From assembly GCA_029553475.1 (NCBI GenBank), contig JAKPKV010000126.1, positions 62,001-126,000 of the forward strand: a DNA stretch of 64,000 nt, given 5' to 3'. Made by a program: the position numbers and the translations under genes. The notes under the pieces are model-generated. The model was not told the DNA's origin. It worked only from the letters and a program-made list of their open reading frames with translations, and did no database searches. Positions 25,754-34,689 of this stretch are shown in pieces. The stretch comes from Armatimonadota bacterium. Its GTDB lineage: Bacteria > Armatimonadota > Hebobacteria > CAIYQO01. Position 1 is the first letter of the stretch; each line of letters starts with the position of its first letter.

Positions 25754-27181
25754 CTACTTCACCAGTGTTTCCACCTTGACGTGCCGCGCGCGCCGCATCC
25801 CGCGGTACACTTCGGTGTAGCCGATGGTATCTGCCGTCTGCCACCAGTAGTCGCCGAGCGCCACCGCGAATCCCGGGGGGCCGGCGCCGACTTGAATGGG
25901 GCGAAAGCGCCGGTCGGCCCGCAGATCGAAGGCCGCCAGCGAGTGGCCCGGATGCAGATGCATACGCATACGCTCTCCACCCTGCAACAACCGTGTCAAC
26001 AGGTAGCGGCCGTCGGGAGACAGGCGCGCGGTGAAGAGGTGGAATCCCCTGTCTATGACGCGCTCGCGCCATTGCCGGTGATGGGGGTCGAACATCCGCA
26101 CGGCAGTATCATACGGTTGATGGTAAAACGCCGTATCATCCGGCGCCCACCACCAGTGGTAGAAGATTTCCCGGGGATCGCCCCCATACGCCGGCACGGG
26201 CGCGACGACGGACGCGCTATCCAGCGCCACGACCGTGCCCCAGGAACCGAACGTGTCCGCCGACAGATCATTCGCCGTGCCGAGCGGATTGAAGCGCCGC
26301 TGGTGCACGACGAAGGCATATTGACCGCTGGGGCTCACCGCGGCCACGGTCATCTCGGTACGCAGCAGCGCCGGTGCCAGCCAGCGGACGGGCAGCAGCG
26401 CGCCGGCCAGCCATAGCCCGGCATAGATCGGCAGGAAAGCGCCGACGAAGCGTTTGATGCGCTCGCCGGTGTCCAGCGTCAATCCCACACGCGCCAGCGG
26501 CGCCGCGGCCGCGATGACCGCGATCACCCCGCCGAGCGCCACCGCCACCAGCAACGCGAGCGCCCGCGCTTCGTGCGTGAACGCAGCCTGGGGATCCACC
26601 GCGGAAGAAGTCGGCGCAAACGGGTGGATATACGCAAACTGGTGGGCAGAGAGGTATAGTTGTGACAGGATGGCGGCCGCGAAGGCGACGATGAAGACCG
26701 AACTCAGCGTGAGCAGGCTGCCCAGCACCCCCGGCACCACCAGCGAGCTGGCCAGCCCCAGCAGGTAGCAGGCGCCCATCTTCCCGCCGATATCCCCCAC
26801 GCCGGCGAGCACGTGCGGCAGGGTGACGAAGGGACGATAGACCGCATCGCAGGTGCCGTAGAAGATGGCCGCCGCCAGCAGCGGCACGCCGAAGGCCACC
26901 AGCGCGCCGAACAGCAGCTTGCCGCCCAAGATCTGCCAGGGCGACACCGGGCGCGCGCACAGGAATCCCGCCCGCCCGTGCGCCGTGTCGCTGGCATAGC
27001 CGCCGGCGCCCGTCAGCAATGCCAGCGTCAGCGGCAGCAGGTACCAGGGGAGCGCCATCTCCGCCCGGTCGCCCACGAACGCCTGCCCGTGCGCGAACAG
27101 CGCGACGCCGAGGATGGCCGCCGCCCAGGCCAGCCCCCACCAGCCGCGCTCCCGCAGCTCCTTCCACAGCAGCCGCCTCAT
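25754..27181 (-). CDS. ABC exporter permease with extracytoplasmic C-terminal domain (2)
   Basis: A 475-residue protein. The first about 240 residues have six or so membrane helices of the ABC-2 type (MRRLLWKELRERGWWGLAWAA opening, YLLPLTLALLTGAGGYASD, SSLVVPGVLGSLLTL). The remaining about 200 residues are soluble and contain SPSGQYAFVVHQRR, YHWWWAPDDTAFYH and LSPDGRYLLTRLL, which look like WD40/PD40 propeller strands. It overlaps the upstream permease gene by 4 bases. It probably forms a heterodimeric exporter with that permease and the ATPase at 28430-29329. The substrate is unknown; regulation by the GntR protein at the head of the operon is likely. Confidence 0.75.
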   Translation of the reverse strand: MRRLLWKELRERGWWGLAWAAAILGVALFAHGQAFVGDRAEMALPWYLLPLTLALLTGAGGYASDTAHGRAGFLCARPVSPWQILGGKLLFGALVAFGVPLLAAAIFYGTCDAVYRPFVTLPHVLAGVGDIGGKMGACYLLGLASSLVVPGVLGSLLTLSSVFIVAFAAAILSQLYLSAHQFAYIHPFAPTSSAVDPQAAFTHEARALALLVAVALGGVIAVIAAAAPLARVGLTLDTGERIKRFVGAFLPIYAGLWLAGALLPVRWLAPALLRTEMTVAAVSPSGQYAFVVHQRRFNPLGTANDLSADTFGSWGTVVALDSASVVAPVPAYGGDPREIFYHWWWAPDDTAFYHQPYDTAVRMFDPHHRQWRERVIDRGFHLFTARLSPDGRYLLTRLLQGGERMRMHLHPGHSLAAFDLRADRRFRPIQVGAGPPGFAVALGDYWWQTADTIGYTEVYRGMRRARHVKVETLVK

Positions 27182-28428
27182 GGCATCACCTCCGGGGGCG
27201 GCGGCAGCGTCTCCCGCCGCGCCCGCATCGTGCGCAAATCCACCGCCAGCATCAACTCCACGCCGGACAGCCGCACCCGCTCATCATCCGTCCAGCCGGT
27301 CTGCCAGGTGGTGCAGGGGTGGTCGAGGGATACCGAGCGAATATTCGGCATCACCAGCGTCACCGCCCGGCGTTCCAGGTCGGCGATCCACAGGTCGTGC
27401 CCGCGGCCCACTTTCGCACGCGTGGACAGCAGCAGATAGCGGCCATCCGGCCGCACGGAGGCGTATTCGATCACATTGATGGTCGCGTATGCCGCCGGCA
27501 GGCGCCCGACCTCGCGCACCGTCGCCGCGCGCACATCCCAGATGGACAGCGTGATGCGCCTCGTCGCCGGCTCGTGTTCCGCCACCACCACCCGCGTCTC
27601 TCGGAACAGCGCGAGCGGCAGCACGCCGTCCGCGAAGTCGTGGACCCGTTGGAATTTGGTGCGGATATCACGATAGGCGAGGGCGCCTCCGCGCGACCGG
27701 ACAAAGCCGACGCTGACGGCGCCGTCGGATGAGCCGGAGCAGAAATACGGGTGATACGTCGGGAGCTGCGCGTCAGGGGAGATGGAGCGGAGATGCTCGA
27801 CCAGCGCCTGGCCGAAGACCGCTCCCAGCAACAGCACGCCGACGGCCAGACGCCCGCTCACCAGCCGGCGCCGCCGCAGAAACGGCGCCCAGAGCAGCGA
27901 TCCGGCCAGCGCGGCGCCGCTGATCCACAGGAAACGGCGCTCGGCGCCGACCATGATGAGCGGATCAAAATGCGCGTAGAGGAAGAGCGTCCCGAGCATG
28001 ATGGCCGGGATGGCCGAGTAGACGAGGGTGAGCGTGGTGCAGAGGGCGAAAAGCGCGAGCATGAACAGGGCGGCCGAGGTGAGAACGGCGCCCAGCGCTC
28101 CCTGGGTCGCGTCGAAGGCATAGATTGCCGCGCCGACGCAGGCCCCGGCGAAGAGGGGCACCGGCAGCGGCAGTAGGTACAGCGCCAGCCAGCCGGTGGC
28201 CGGCGCGATGGGCAGCAGCGTGCGGGAGCGGTCGCTGCCGCGCTGGGCACGGTACGTCGCCCATAGCGTGATCAGCAGAGAGGCCAGCGCGATGCCGGTG
28301 TAGAGCAGCCACGCGTGCGCGCGGTAGATGACCGGCAGCAGCGCGCAGAGTCCCCCCGCCGCCAGCACCACGCCGCTCTCGCGAAACTCCTTCCACAGCA
28401 GCCGTCCCCACACGCGCCGGCCATCCAT
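27178..28428 (-). CDS. ABC exporter permease with extracytoplasmic C-terminal domain (1)
   Basis: A 416-residue protein, similar in layout to the next gene: an N-terminal membrane region of about 245 residues (LLWKEFRESGVVLAAGGLCAL opening, ALFMLALFALCTTLTL, LAVGVLLLGAVFGQALVEHL), then a soluble part with RPDGRYLLLSTRAKVGRGHD and LWIADLERRAVTLV, resembling WD40/PD40 beta-propeller repeats. It begins 1 base after the ATPase gene and overlaps the second permease by 4 bases, so all are translationally coupled. The pair of permeases with propeller-like domains is unusual and suggests a sensing or periplasmic docking function. Confidence 0.75.
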   Translation of the reverse strand: MDGRRVWGRLLWKEFRESGVVLAAGGLCALLPVIYRAHAWLLYTGIALASLLITLWATYRAQRGSDRSRTLLPIAPATGWLALYLLPLPVPLFAGACVGAAIYAFDATQGALGAVLTSAALFMLALFALCTTLTLVYSAIPAIMLGTLFLYAHFDPLIMVGAERRFLWISGAALAGSLLWAPFLRRRRLVSGRLAVGVLLLGAVFGQALVEHLRSISPDAQLPTYHPYFCSGSSDGAVSVGFVRSRGGALAYRDIRTKFQRVHDFADGVLPLALFRETRVVVAEHEPATRRITLSIWDVRAATVREVGRLPAAYATINVIEYASVRPDGRYLLLSTRAKVGRGHDLWIADLERRAVTLVMPNIRSVSLDHPCTTWQTGWTDDERVRLSGVELMLAVDLRTMRARRETLPPPPEVMP

Positions 28429-28429
28429 G

Positions 28430-29329
28430 TCACGCCTCCTCCGCCCGTCCGACGAGGGCGACGAAGATGTCTTCCAGGCTCAAGTCGCCGACTGCCAGCG
28501 CCGTCGGATGCAGCGCGCGGGCGGCGGCGAGGGTGGCCTCGGAGCAATCGTTGACGATCATCCCCACCCGGCGGCCGCCGCCCTCCATCGCCAGCACGGC
28601 GGGCAGGCGCGCCCGCAGGTCGGCGGGCGGGTCGTCAAAGGTGAGGGTGAGGCGTTTCACCCGCGCCTTCAGCTCCTCCAGCGGGCGGCAGCAGATGAGC
28701 CTGCCTCGGTCAATGATGCCCACCCAGTCGGCCACGCGCTCCACCTCGTGCACCAGGTGCGAGGAGAAGAACACCGTGCGCCCCTCTTCCTGGATGAGTT
28801 CGATGACGCCCTCCAGGAAATCGCGCCGCACCACCACGTCGAGGCCGGCCGTGGGCTCATCGAGGATGAGCAGCTCCGGCCGATAGGCCATCGCCAGCAG
28901 CAGCGCCAGCTTCGCCTGCTCGCCCCGGCTGAGCCCGCGCACTTTCGCCCGCCCAGGCAGCTCCAGCTTCCCTTTCATCTCGCCGGCGACGGCATCATCC
29001 CATCCGGGATAAAAGCCCTTGCAGAACCAGAGCAGCTCGTCCACCGACATCCAGTCGTACAGCACTTGCCCGTCGCCGACGAACCCCACCCGCCGCTTGA
29101 TGGCCAGCGCGTCGCGCACGCTGTCCATCCCCAGCACGCGGGCGGTGCCGGCGGTCTTGTCCAGCAGGTGCAGCAGCATGCGGATGGTGGTGGTCTTCCC
29201 CGCGCCGTTGCGCCCGAGGAAGGCGAAGACGCTGCCGCGCGGCACCATCAGCGTGAGCGCATCCACCGCCGTCTGCCGGCCGAAACGCTTCGTCAGCTTC
29301 GTCGTCTCAATGACCGCCGTCGTCCCCAT
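28430..29329 (-). CDS. ABC transporter ATP-binding protein
   Basis: A 299-residue ATPase of the drug/lipid exporter (CcmA/YtrB-like) type. Visible motifs: Walker A GRNGAGKTTT at about residue 38, signature LSRGEQAK (a variant of LSGGQ), Walker B LLILDEPTAGLD and the H-loop region FFSSHLVHEVE. The C-terminal about 80 residues (VKRLTLTFDDPPADL) are the usual accessory part. It drives the two membrane partners encoded immediately downstream. The start lies 4 bases after the GntR gene, with GGGAGTG as ribosome site, as in ytrAB-type operons where the regulator is the first gene. Confidence 0.93.
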   Translation of the reverse strand: MGTTAVIETTKLTKRFGRQTAVDALTLMVPRGSVFAFLGRNGAGKTTTIRMLLHLLDKTAGTARVLGMDSVRDALAIKRRVGFVGDGQVLYDWMSVDELLWFCKGFYPGWDDAVAGEMKGKLELPGRAKVRGLSRGEQAKLALLLAMAYRPELLILDEPTAGLDVVVRRDFLEGVIELIQEEGRTVFFSSHLVHEVERVADWVGIIDRGRLICCRPLEELKARVKRLTLTFDDPPADLRARLPAVLAMEGGGRRVGMIVNDCSEATLAAARALHPTALAVGDLSLEDIFVALVGRAEEA

Positions 29330-29333
29330 GAGA

Positions 29334-29735
29334 TCACTCCCCCGGCGCGGGCGCCGGTTCCGCGCTCGCCCGCATGCGCGCCGCCAGGACGGCCCAGACC
29401 TCGTCCGGCGACGCCCCCATCTGCGCCGCCTCCGCCAGCAGGCGGTTCACCGCCGCCTCCAGCGCCTCACGGCGGAAGGCCGCGCGCTCCGCCGCCGCCC
29501 GCGGGCTGACGCAGCTTCCCCGCCCGTGCTCGGTGACGATGATCCCCCCCGCCTCCAACGCGCGATACGCGCGCGCCACCGTCAGCGGGTTCACCCGCAA
29601 CTGCCCGGCCAGCTCGCGCAGCGACGGCAGGCTCTCCCCCGGCCGCAGCACCCCAGCGGCAATCGCCTCCTTCACCTGCGCCACCAACTGCGCGTACACC
29701 GGCATCGCGCTGGTTGTATCAACGGAAAAACGCAT
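29334..29735 (-). CDS. GntR-family transcriptional regulator (YtrA type)
   Basis: A 133-residue repressor-like protein. An N-terminal winged helix-turn-helix is clear: PVYAQLVAQVKEAIAAGVLRPGE, LPSLRELAGQLRVNPLTVARAYRALEAGGI. A short helical C-terminus follows instead of a ligand-binding domain, the mark of the YtrA subfamily, whose members control the ABC exporter encoded behind them, often in response to envelope stress or antibiotics. I chose ATG 29735 (GGAG 5 bases upstream) over the ATG at 29747, which lies in the operator-like palindrome. Confidence 0.9.
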   Translation of the reverse strand: MRFSVDTTSAMPVYAQLVAQVKEAIAAGVLRPGESLPSLRELAGQLRVNPLTVARAYRALEAGGIIVTEHGRGSCVSPRAAAERAAFRREALEAAVNRLLAEAAQMGASPDEVWAVLAARMRASAEPAPAPGE

Positions 29736-29745
29736 GGAACTCCGC

Positions 29746-29769
29746 ACTGTATTATTGTATTAACACAGT
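29746..29769 (-). promoter_or_regulatory. Operator-like palindrome before the GntR gene
   Basis: A 24-bp imperfect palindrome, ACTGT...TTA...TAA...ACAGT on either strand, in an AT-rich island just upstream of the ATG at 29735. Its position and symmetry fit autoregulation by the GntR protein; it probably overlaps the promoter. Confidence 0.5.
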
Positions 29770-29903
29770 AACACGCAACGGGCGGGCTGTCAAGGGGAAG
29801 ATAGGGGAGAACATCCGCCCGCCGCTTCCGCCCCAACATGTCCGGCGTCATGGGGCAGCGGGGGACGCGCGGGCGCCGATGACGCCCCGCCCCCCAACAG
29901 GGG

Positions 29904-30983
29904 TCACTCCCACGCGCAGCCGATGAGCATCGGTTCCGGCACGAGGCTGACGCCGAAGCGGTCGTGGACGGCGTCGCGGATGGCGCGGGCGAGGGCCAGG
30001 ACGTCGCGGGCGGTGGCGCCGCCGCGGTTGATGATGGCGAGGGCGTGGTTGGTGGAGAGGCCGACGGGGCCGGCGCAATGGCCGCGCGCGAAGCCGGCGC
30101 GCTCGATGAGCCAGGCGGCGGGGGCTTTGTAATTCCCCTCCGGCTGCCGGAAGCGCGGGATGCGCGCGCCGGGCAGCTCGCGGGCGATGGCCTCATCCAG
30201 CGCCTGCATCTGCGCCGCGGTGAGCTGCACGTTGGTGAAGAAGGAGCCGGCGCTGCGCGTGTTGGGGTCGCCTTCGCGCAGCACCATGGACTTGCCGCGG
30301 CGAATCTCCCACACCGCGCGGTAGACATCTTGAATCGTCGGGTCCTTGATCGCCCACGCGGCGAGCGTGCGCTCCAGCTCCACATAATTGATATACGGCG
30401 CGCCGCCGGGGATGAGGCGGTAGGTGACGGAGAGGATGAGGTAGCGGCCGGGCTCGTCGCGTCGGAAACGGCTGGTGCGATAGCCGAAACGGCACTCCGC
30501 GTTATTGAAGGTGACCGTCTGCCGGGTGTGCAGGTCGAGCGCCTCCACGCGGAGGATGGTCTCGCAGACCTCTTGCCCATACGCGCCGATATTCTGCACC
30601 GGGCCGGCGCCCACGAGGCCGGGAATGCCCGCCAGGCACTCGATGCCCGCCCAGTCGCGCGCCACGGCGTAGCGCACCAGCGCCGCCCAGGAGACGCCCG
30701 CGCCGACGGTGACCTCCACTGCGCCGCCGGTCTCCACCACCCGGGCGCCGGGAATGCCGACGCGCAGCACCAGCCCCGGAAAGCCATCATCGCCGATGAG
30801 CATATTGCTGCCGCGCCCCAGCGCCATCAGCGGCACGCCGGCGTCCGCCGCCCAGGTGACGGCGGCCCGCACGCCCGCGCGCCCGCGCACCCGCGCCAAG
30901 TAGCGCGCGGCGCCCCCCACGCCGATGGTGGTCAGCGGGGCCAGCGGCACATGTTCATCCATCACCAGGTTTGCCACGTCCAT
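29904..30983 (-). CDS. murB: UDP-N-acetylenolpyruvoylglucosamine reductase
   Basis: A 359-residue MurB. It reduces UDP-GlcNAc-enolpyruvate to UDP-MurNAc with NADPH and FAD in peptidoglycan synthesis. The FAD-domain elements are TTIGVGGAARYL, LGRGSNMLIGDDGFPGLVLR, GIPGLVGAGPVQNIGAYGQE and CRFGYRTSRFR (the type I tyrosine loop). The catalytic serine region is NTRSAGSFFTNV, and the C-terminal VPEPMLIG supplies the last acidic residue. Full length, no defects. It stands apart from other mur genes, as a single gene between the exporter operon and the lyase gene. Confidence 0.95.
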   Translation of the reverse strand: MDVANLVMDEHVPLAPLTTIGVGGAARYLARVRGRAGVRAAVTWAADAGVPLMALGRGSNMLIGDDGFPGLVLRVGIPGARVVETGGAVEVTVGAGVSWAALVRYAVARDWAGIECLAGIPGLVGAGPVQNIGAYGQEVCETILRVEALDLHTRQTVTFNNAECRFGYRTSRFRRDEPGRYLILSVTYRLIPGGAPYINYVELERTLAAWAIKDPTIQDVYRAVWEIRRGKSMVLREGDPNTRSAGSFFTNVQLTAAQMQALDEAIARELPGARIPRFRQPEGNYKAPAAWLIERAGFARGHCAGPVGLSTNHALAIINRGGATARDVLALARAIRDAVHDRFGVSLVPEPMLIGCAWE

Positions 30984-31058
30984 CCTTCACCATCATTCCC
31001 AGAACACCGCCGCGGGCGCCCCGCGCCAGGGTCCAACGCCGCGCAACGGGCATCGCCC

Positions 31059-34000
31059 TCATTCCGCCGGCACTTCTTCCATCATGATGTCATCCAGATA
31101 CACCGTCGCGCCGGCGTCGCCGGCCATCCAGAAGCCGAAATTGATGGAGACGACATCCGCCGGCCAGCTATACGGCGCGCCGGAACCCGCCGGACCGATG
31201 ACGCAGGAGAGCGTCTGCCAGCCCGCGGTGGGGCCGGTCGGCCCCTGACGCGGCCCGGAGGTCAGATTCCACTGCCAGACGCCGCCGGCGTCGTTCTTGC
31301 ACTGCTGCCCCCCCGCGTTCCACCCGTACCCCGCGATGCTGCCGCTGAATTTCGCGGCGGTGAAAAATTTGCAATGCAGGCGATACGTTTTCGTCGGGTC
31401 CACGTAGATCGGCTCCCGCGATCCCATGATGCCGTTGGTCCCCGTCATGGTGAGCGCGGCGCAGAACGTATTCGCGTCATCCCCCGGCACCGGGCTGCCG
31501 GCGTGAAGGCGCGCCGCGGTGCCGTAATTCGGCATGTCGGCGACGAAGAAGCGCTGCGCGCCGTCCTCGAAATCCCCGCCGGGGATGAGATTGTTCGACG
31601 CCGGGGCGACCGTGCCCTCTTTCAGCTCTTTGCCGCCGGCGGCGATGTGCCCGGGCGCGCCCAGCGTCAGCGTGTATTGTCCGTCGCGCACGCGCACCAT
31701 GCCGGCGGTGCCGGTGAACTGCACCCCGCCCTCATCATAGGTGAACGGCGACGATGACAGGAAGATGAGATCCGTGCCGGCGGGCGTCTCCACCCGCACC
31801 CCCTTGCCGCCGGCGAGCGGCGTCACCGTCGGCGCGGCCTCCGCTTTCAGGCGCGGATACAGCACCACCAGGTAGCCGTTCTCGCGGGCGACGGGCGCCT
31901 CCAGGCCGATCTGCGTCATATCCATGACGCCCATGCGGCCATCCGGGTGCAGCGCGCAGTTCGCCCGGCGGGTGGCGGCGCGGGTGGCCAGCGCCAGCCC
32001 GGCGGGGGCGGCGAAGATGACGTCCATATCCACGTCCTCTTTGCCCACCACCAGCGCGGCGTTCCCCCGCGTCCGTACCGTTTCGGCGTAGCACCACAGC
32101 CGCCAGGTGGCGCTGGTGGGCACGCGCAGGCTGTCGGCCAGCACGAAATAGTTCGGCCCCAGCGGGTCGGCATCCTTCACCAGCGCGATCTGCCGCGTCC
32201 AGCCGCCGCGCTCGCCCAGCGTGTAATCCATCTGCGGGCGCGTGGTGAGCCCTTTCAGCGTCATGACGCCGCCGCCGGACACCGGCGAGGTGAGCATGCT
32301 GTGATCCTCGCGCGCCGGGTTGTAGTACCCAAAATCATCCGCCAGGATGCGCCCCTTGCCGTAAATCGTGATGCTGCCGGAGTCATCGTCGTAATGCGCG
32401 TGGTTCGTGCCGCCGATCAGGTAGAGCTGCGTCTCGCGCGGGTCGGGGAAGCCGGTGCGCAGGATGACGCCGGTCTCCGGGAAGAGTTCGCTGCCCCACG
32501 CCGGCGCCCGCTCGGGGATGGCCGGGTCAATCATCAGCGCGCGATAGCCGGCGAAGGCCGGGTACCCGCCGCCGATGCCGGGGTAGGGGAAGGATTTGTG
32601 CTGCCGGTGCATCCACTGCATCTGCGCGGCGAACTCCGGGTCGCGGTCGCGGAAGAGGAAGGCGACGATGCCGAACTCGCCGGTGGGCTCCTGCAGGTAG
32701 GTGTTGCCCGCCGGCGGCAGGTGGCGGAAGCCGCCGATGCGGGAATCCGGCGGGGTGGAGATCTTGCTGAACCAGTTGATGACCGTCTTCATCTTCGGCT
32801 CGTCAAGATAGGTGTTGAAGCCGGCGTTGTGCGCCATGACGAAGGCGCCGAGAATCTGATCGTAGGAGACCATCGCGTAGTGCGGCGCTTCCAGCCAGCC
32901 GCCGTTGGCGTCCGACCAGCCGTTGATCTGCCCCTTCAGCTCCTCCATCGCGTCCCGCGCCCACTCCTTCGCCAGCGGGTGCGAGGGGATGGCGCAGGCG
33001 ATGACCGCCTTGTAGCCGTAGACGGAGGTCGTCATATTCGGATTGGCGGCATACCCCCGTGCCGGCGACCAGTACTCCGGCCGGCTCACCGTGTAGCCGA
33101 GGAAGGCCAACTGCGCGAGCAGGCGCTCGCGTGTCCGGGGGTCCAGCGTCGGATGGCTCAGCACGGCGTCCGCCAGCAGCGCGGCACAGCCGATCTCCTG
33201 GAAATGATGCGGCGCGGTGCCCAGCGCTTCCCGATGCTGCACCACCAGCCGGTCCACGCAGCCCTGGAGCAACTGGGTGACGCCCTTCGCCAGATACTCA
33301 GCCAGTTTCTCATCGCCGGTGGCGAAATAGGCGGTGATCCGCTCTTCCATGTTGAACTGCCCCAGCGGATTCGGATCGGCGAGGTAGCGCGGAATCGCTT
33401 TCTCATACGGCGTCGGGTCTTTCACCGACGCCGTGAAGCGCGCGACATCCTTCCGCGTCACCAGCACCCGCGGGTAGTTCTCGTGATCGCCCGCCCAGCT
33501 CAGCACGTAGTCCTTCACCAGGTCCAGCGGGAAGTGGCCGTATTTGATGAGCGTCTGGTTCGGCAGCGGGGAGTGATACCCGTCGCGCGTATCGAGATCC
33601 TTCAGGCTGGCGGCGCGATCCAGCGCCATATACATCCACTTGCGCTGCCCGGTTTTCAACCCCATCGCCATGAAGATGCCGGCGTCGTCTTTGGTCACGA
33701 GGGCGCGATTCGGCATCTGGTCGTCCCGCTTGAGCTGCGGGTCTACCCAGGCGCCCGCCTCGCGCGCGCCCACCGCCAGCAGATCCGCGCTCTCCGGTTT
33801 GTACAGGCTGAAGGTGTTCCCCTGGTTGATCTGCTCCGACCAGCGCAGCCACGGCTCCAGCGTGAAGATGCGTCCGTGCCCGATATCCACCGTCTCGTTC
33901 TTGCCGAGTGAGCCGTTGGGAACCTGTTTGCCGTAGCGGTAGAGGATTTTCGTCGGCGCAAAACCGCGGTCCAGGTTCACGGTGAACGTCGCCGTCCCCT

Positions 34001-34640
34001 TCACCGCGGCGATTTCATCAATGAGCACCACCGGCTCGTTGGCGATGACCTGCGCGCGCAGCGTCCAGGTGGAGCCATCGGCGAATTCCGCGCGGGCGAC
34101 CACTTCGGCGTAGACCGGGCCGCGGGCCGTCACGCGCGCCTCATAGCTGGCCACCGGCGGGTCGCTGGTGAGCGTCGAGCCGCCCGCCCAGACGCCGGAG
34201 TTCAGCTTCACGCCGGCAATGGGGCCGGCGCCGCCGTCCAGCTTCGCATTGATGGCGATGCCGGTCAGCCGGTTGCTGAGGACGATGCCTTCCGGGCGTT
34301 CCTCGACCCGCAGATCGCTCTCCACGTTCGCGACGTTCTCGGCGAACGCGTAGGTCCGCGTCTCGAACGGATCGAGATGGGCGAGAAAGACGAGCGATGA
34401 CTGCTGCGTCGCGCCGTCGGTGATGACCTGGTACGGCACGGGCGCGCCGTCCGGGCCGGCCAGCGCCTGCCCCGCCCGCGCGGCCGTGAGCTGTGCCGCC
34501 GTCAGCGGGAAGGTGACGCGCTCATTGCGCCACGTGCGGTTGAGCCAGTCCCGCAGCACGAACGACTCCGCCGCCCCTGCGGGCAGGGCCGGGAGTCCCA
34601 ACACGGCGCAGGCCAGCAGGCCGAACAGCCATCTTCGCAT
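31059..34640 (-). CDS. Secreted heparinase II/III-like polysaccharide lyase
   Basis: An 1193-residue exported protein. Signal peptide MRRWLFGLLACAVLGLPALP, cleaved near AGAAE; GGAGGT lies upstream of the ATG at 34640. An N-terminal beta-rich part is followed by an alpha-toroid region (about 400-700) and a beta-sandwich with TNHAHYDDDSGSITIYGKG then RILADDFGYY, matching the His/Tyr-rich heparinase II/III signature. The last about 160 residues (NNLIPGGDFEDGAQRFFV to VYLDDIMMEE) form a carbohydrate-binding-module-like jelly roll. It probably cleaves a uronic-acid polysaccharide by beta-elimination. The AraC/PocR-type regulator gene sits 49 bases upstream on the same strand. The exact PL family cannot be fixed by eye. 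Confidence 0.8.
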   Translation of the reverse strand: MRRWLFGLLACAVLGLPALPAGAAESFVLRDWLNRTWRNERVTFPLTAAQLTAARAGQALAGPDGAPVPYQVITDGATQQSSLVFLAHLDPFETRTYAFAENVANVESDLRVEERPEGIVLSNRLTGIAINAKLDGGAGPIAGVKLNSGVWAGGSTLTSDPPVASYEARVTARGPVYAEVVARAEFADGSTWTLRAQVIANEPVVLIDEIAAVKGTATFTVNLDRGFAPTKILYRYGKQVPNGSLGKNETVDIGHGRIFTLEPWLRWSEQINQGNTFSLYKPESADLLAVGAREAGAWVDPQLKRDDQMPNRALVTKDDAGIFMAMGLKTGQRKWMYMALDRAASLKDLDTRDGYHSPLPNQTLIKYGHFPLDLVKDYVLSWAGDHENYPRVLVTRKDVARFTASVKDPTPYEKAIPRYLADPNPLGQFNMEERITAYFATGDEKLAEYLAKGVTQLLQGCVDRLVVQHREALGTAPHHFQEIGCAALLADAVLSHPTLDPRTRERLLAQLAFLGYTVSRPEYWSPARGYAANPNMTTSVYGYKAVIACAIPSHPLAKEWARDAMEELKGQINGWSDANGGWLEAPHYAMVSYDQILGAFVMAHNAGFNTYLDEPKMKTVINWFSKISTPPDSRIGGFRHLPPAGNTYLQEPTGEFGIVAFLFRDRDPEFAAQMQWMHRQHKSFPYPGIGGGYPAFAGYRALMIDPAIPERAPAWGSELFPETGVILRTGFPDPRETQLYLIGGTNHAHYDDDSGSITIYGKGRILADDFGYYNPAREDHSMLTSPVSGGGVMTLKGLTTRPQMDYTLGERGGWTRQIALVKDADPLGPNYFVLADSLRVPTSATWRLWCYAETVRTRGNAALVVGKEDVDMDVIFAAPAGLALATRAATRRANCALHPDGRMGVMDMTQIGLEAPVARENGYLVVLYPRLKAEAAPTVTPLAGGKGVRVETPAGTDLIFLSSSPFTYDEGGVQFTGTAGMVRVRDGQYTLTLGAPGHIAAGGKELKEGTVAPASNNLIPGGDFEDGAQRFFVADMPNYGTAARLHAGSPVPGDDANTFCAALTMTGTNGIMGSREPIYVDPTKTYRLHCKFFTAAKFSGSIAGYGWNAGGQQCKNDAGGVWQWNLTSGPRQGPTGPTAGWQTLSCVIGPAGSGAPYSWPADVVSINFGFWMAGDAGATVYLDDIMMEEVPAE

Positions 34641-34689
34641 GGTGATACCTCCCACGATGATACGCGGTGCGGGCAGAATGCCTGCCCTC

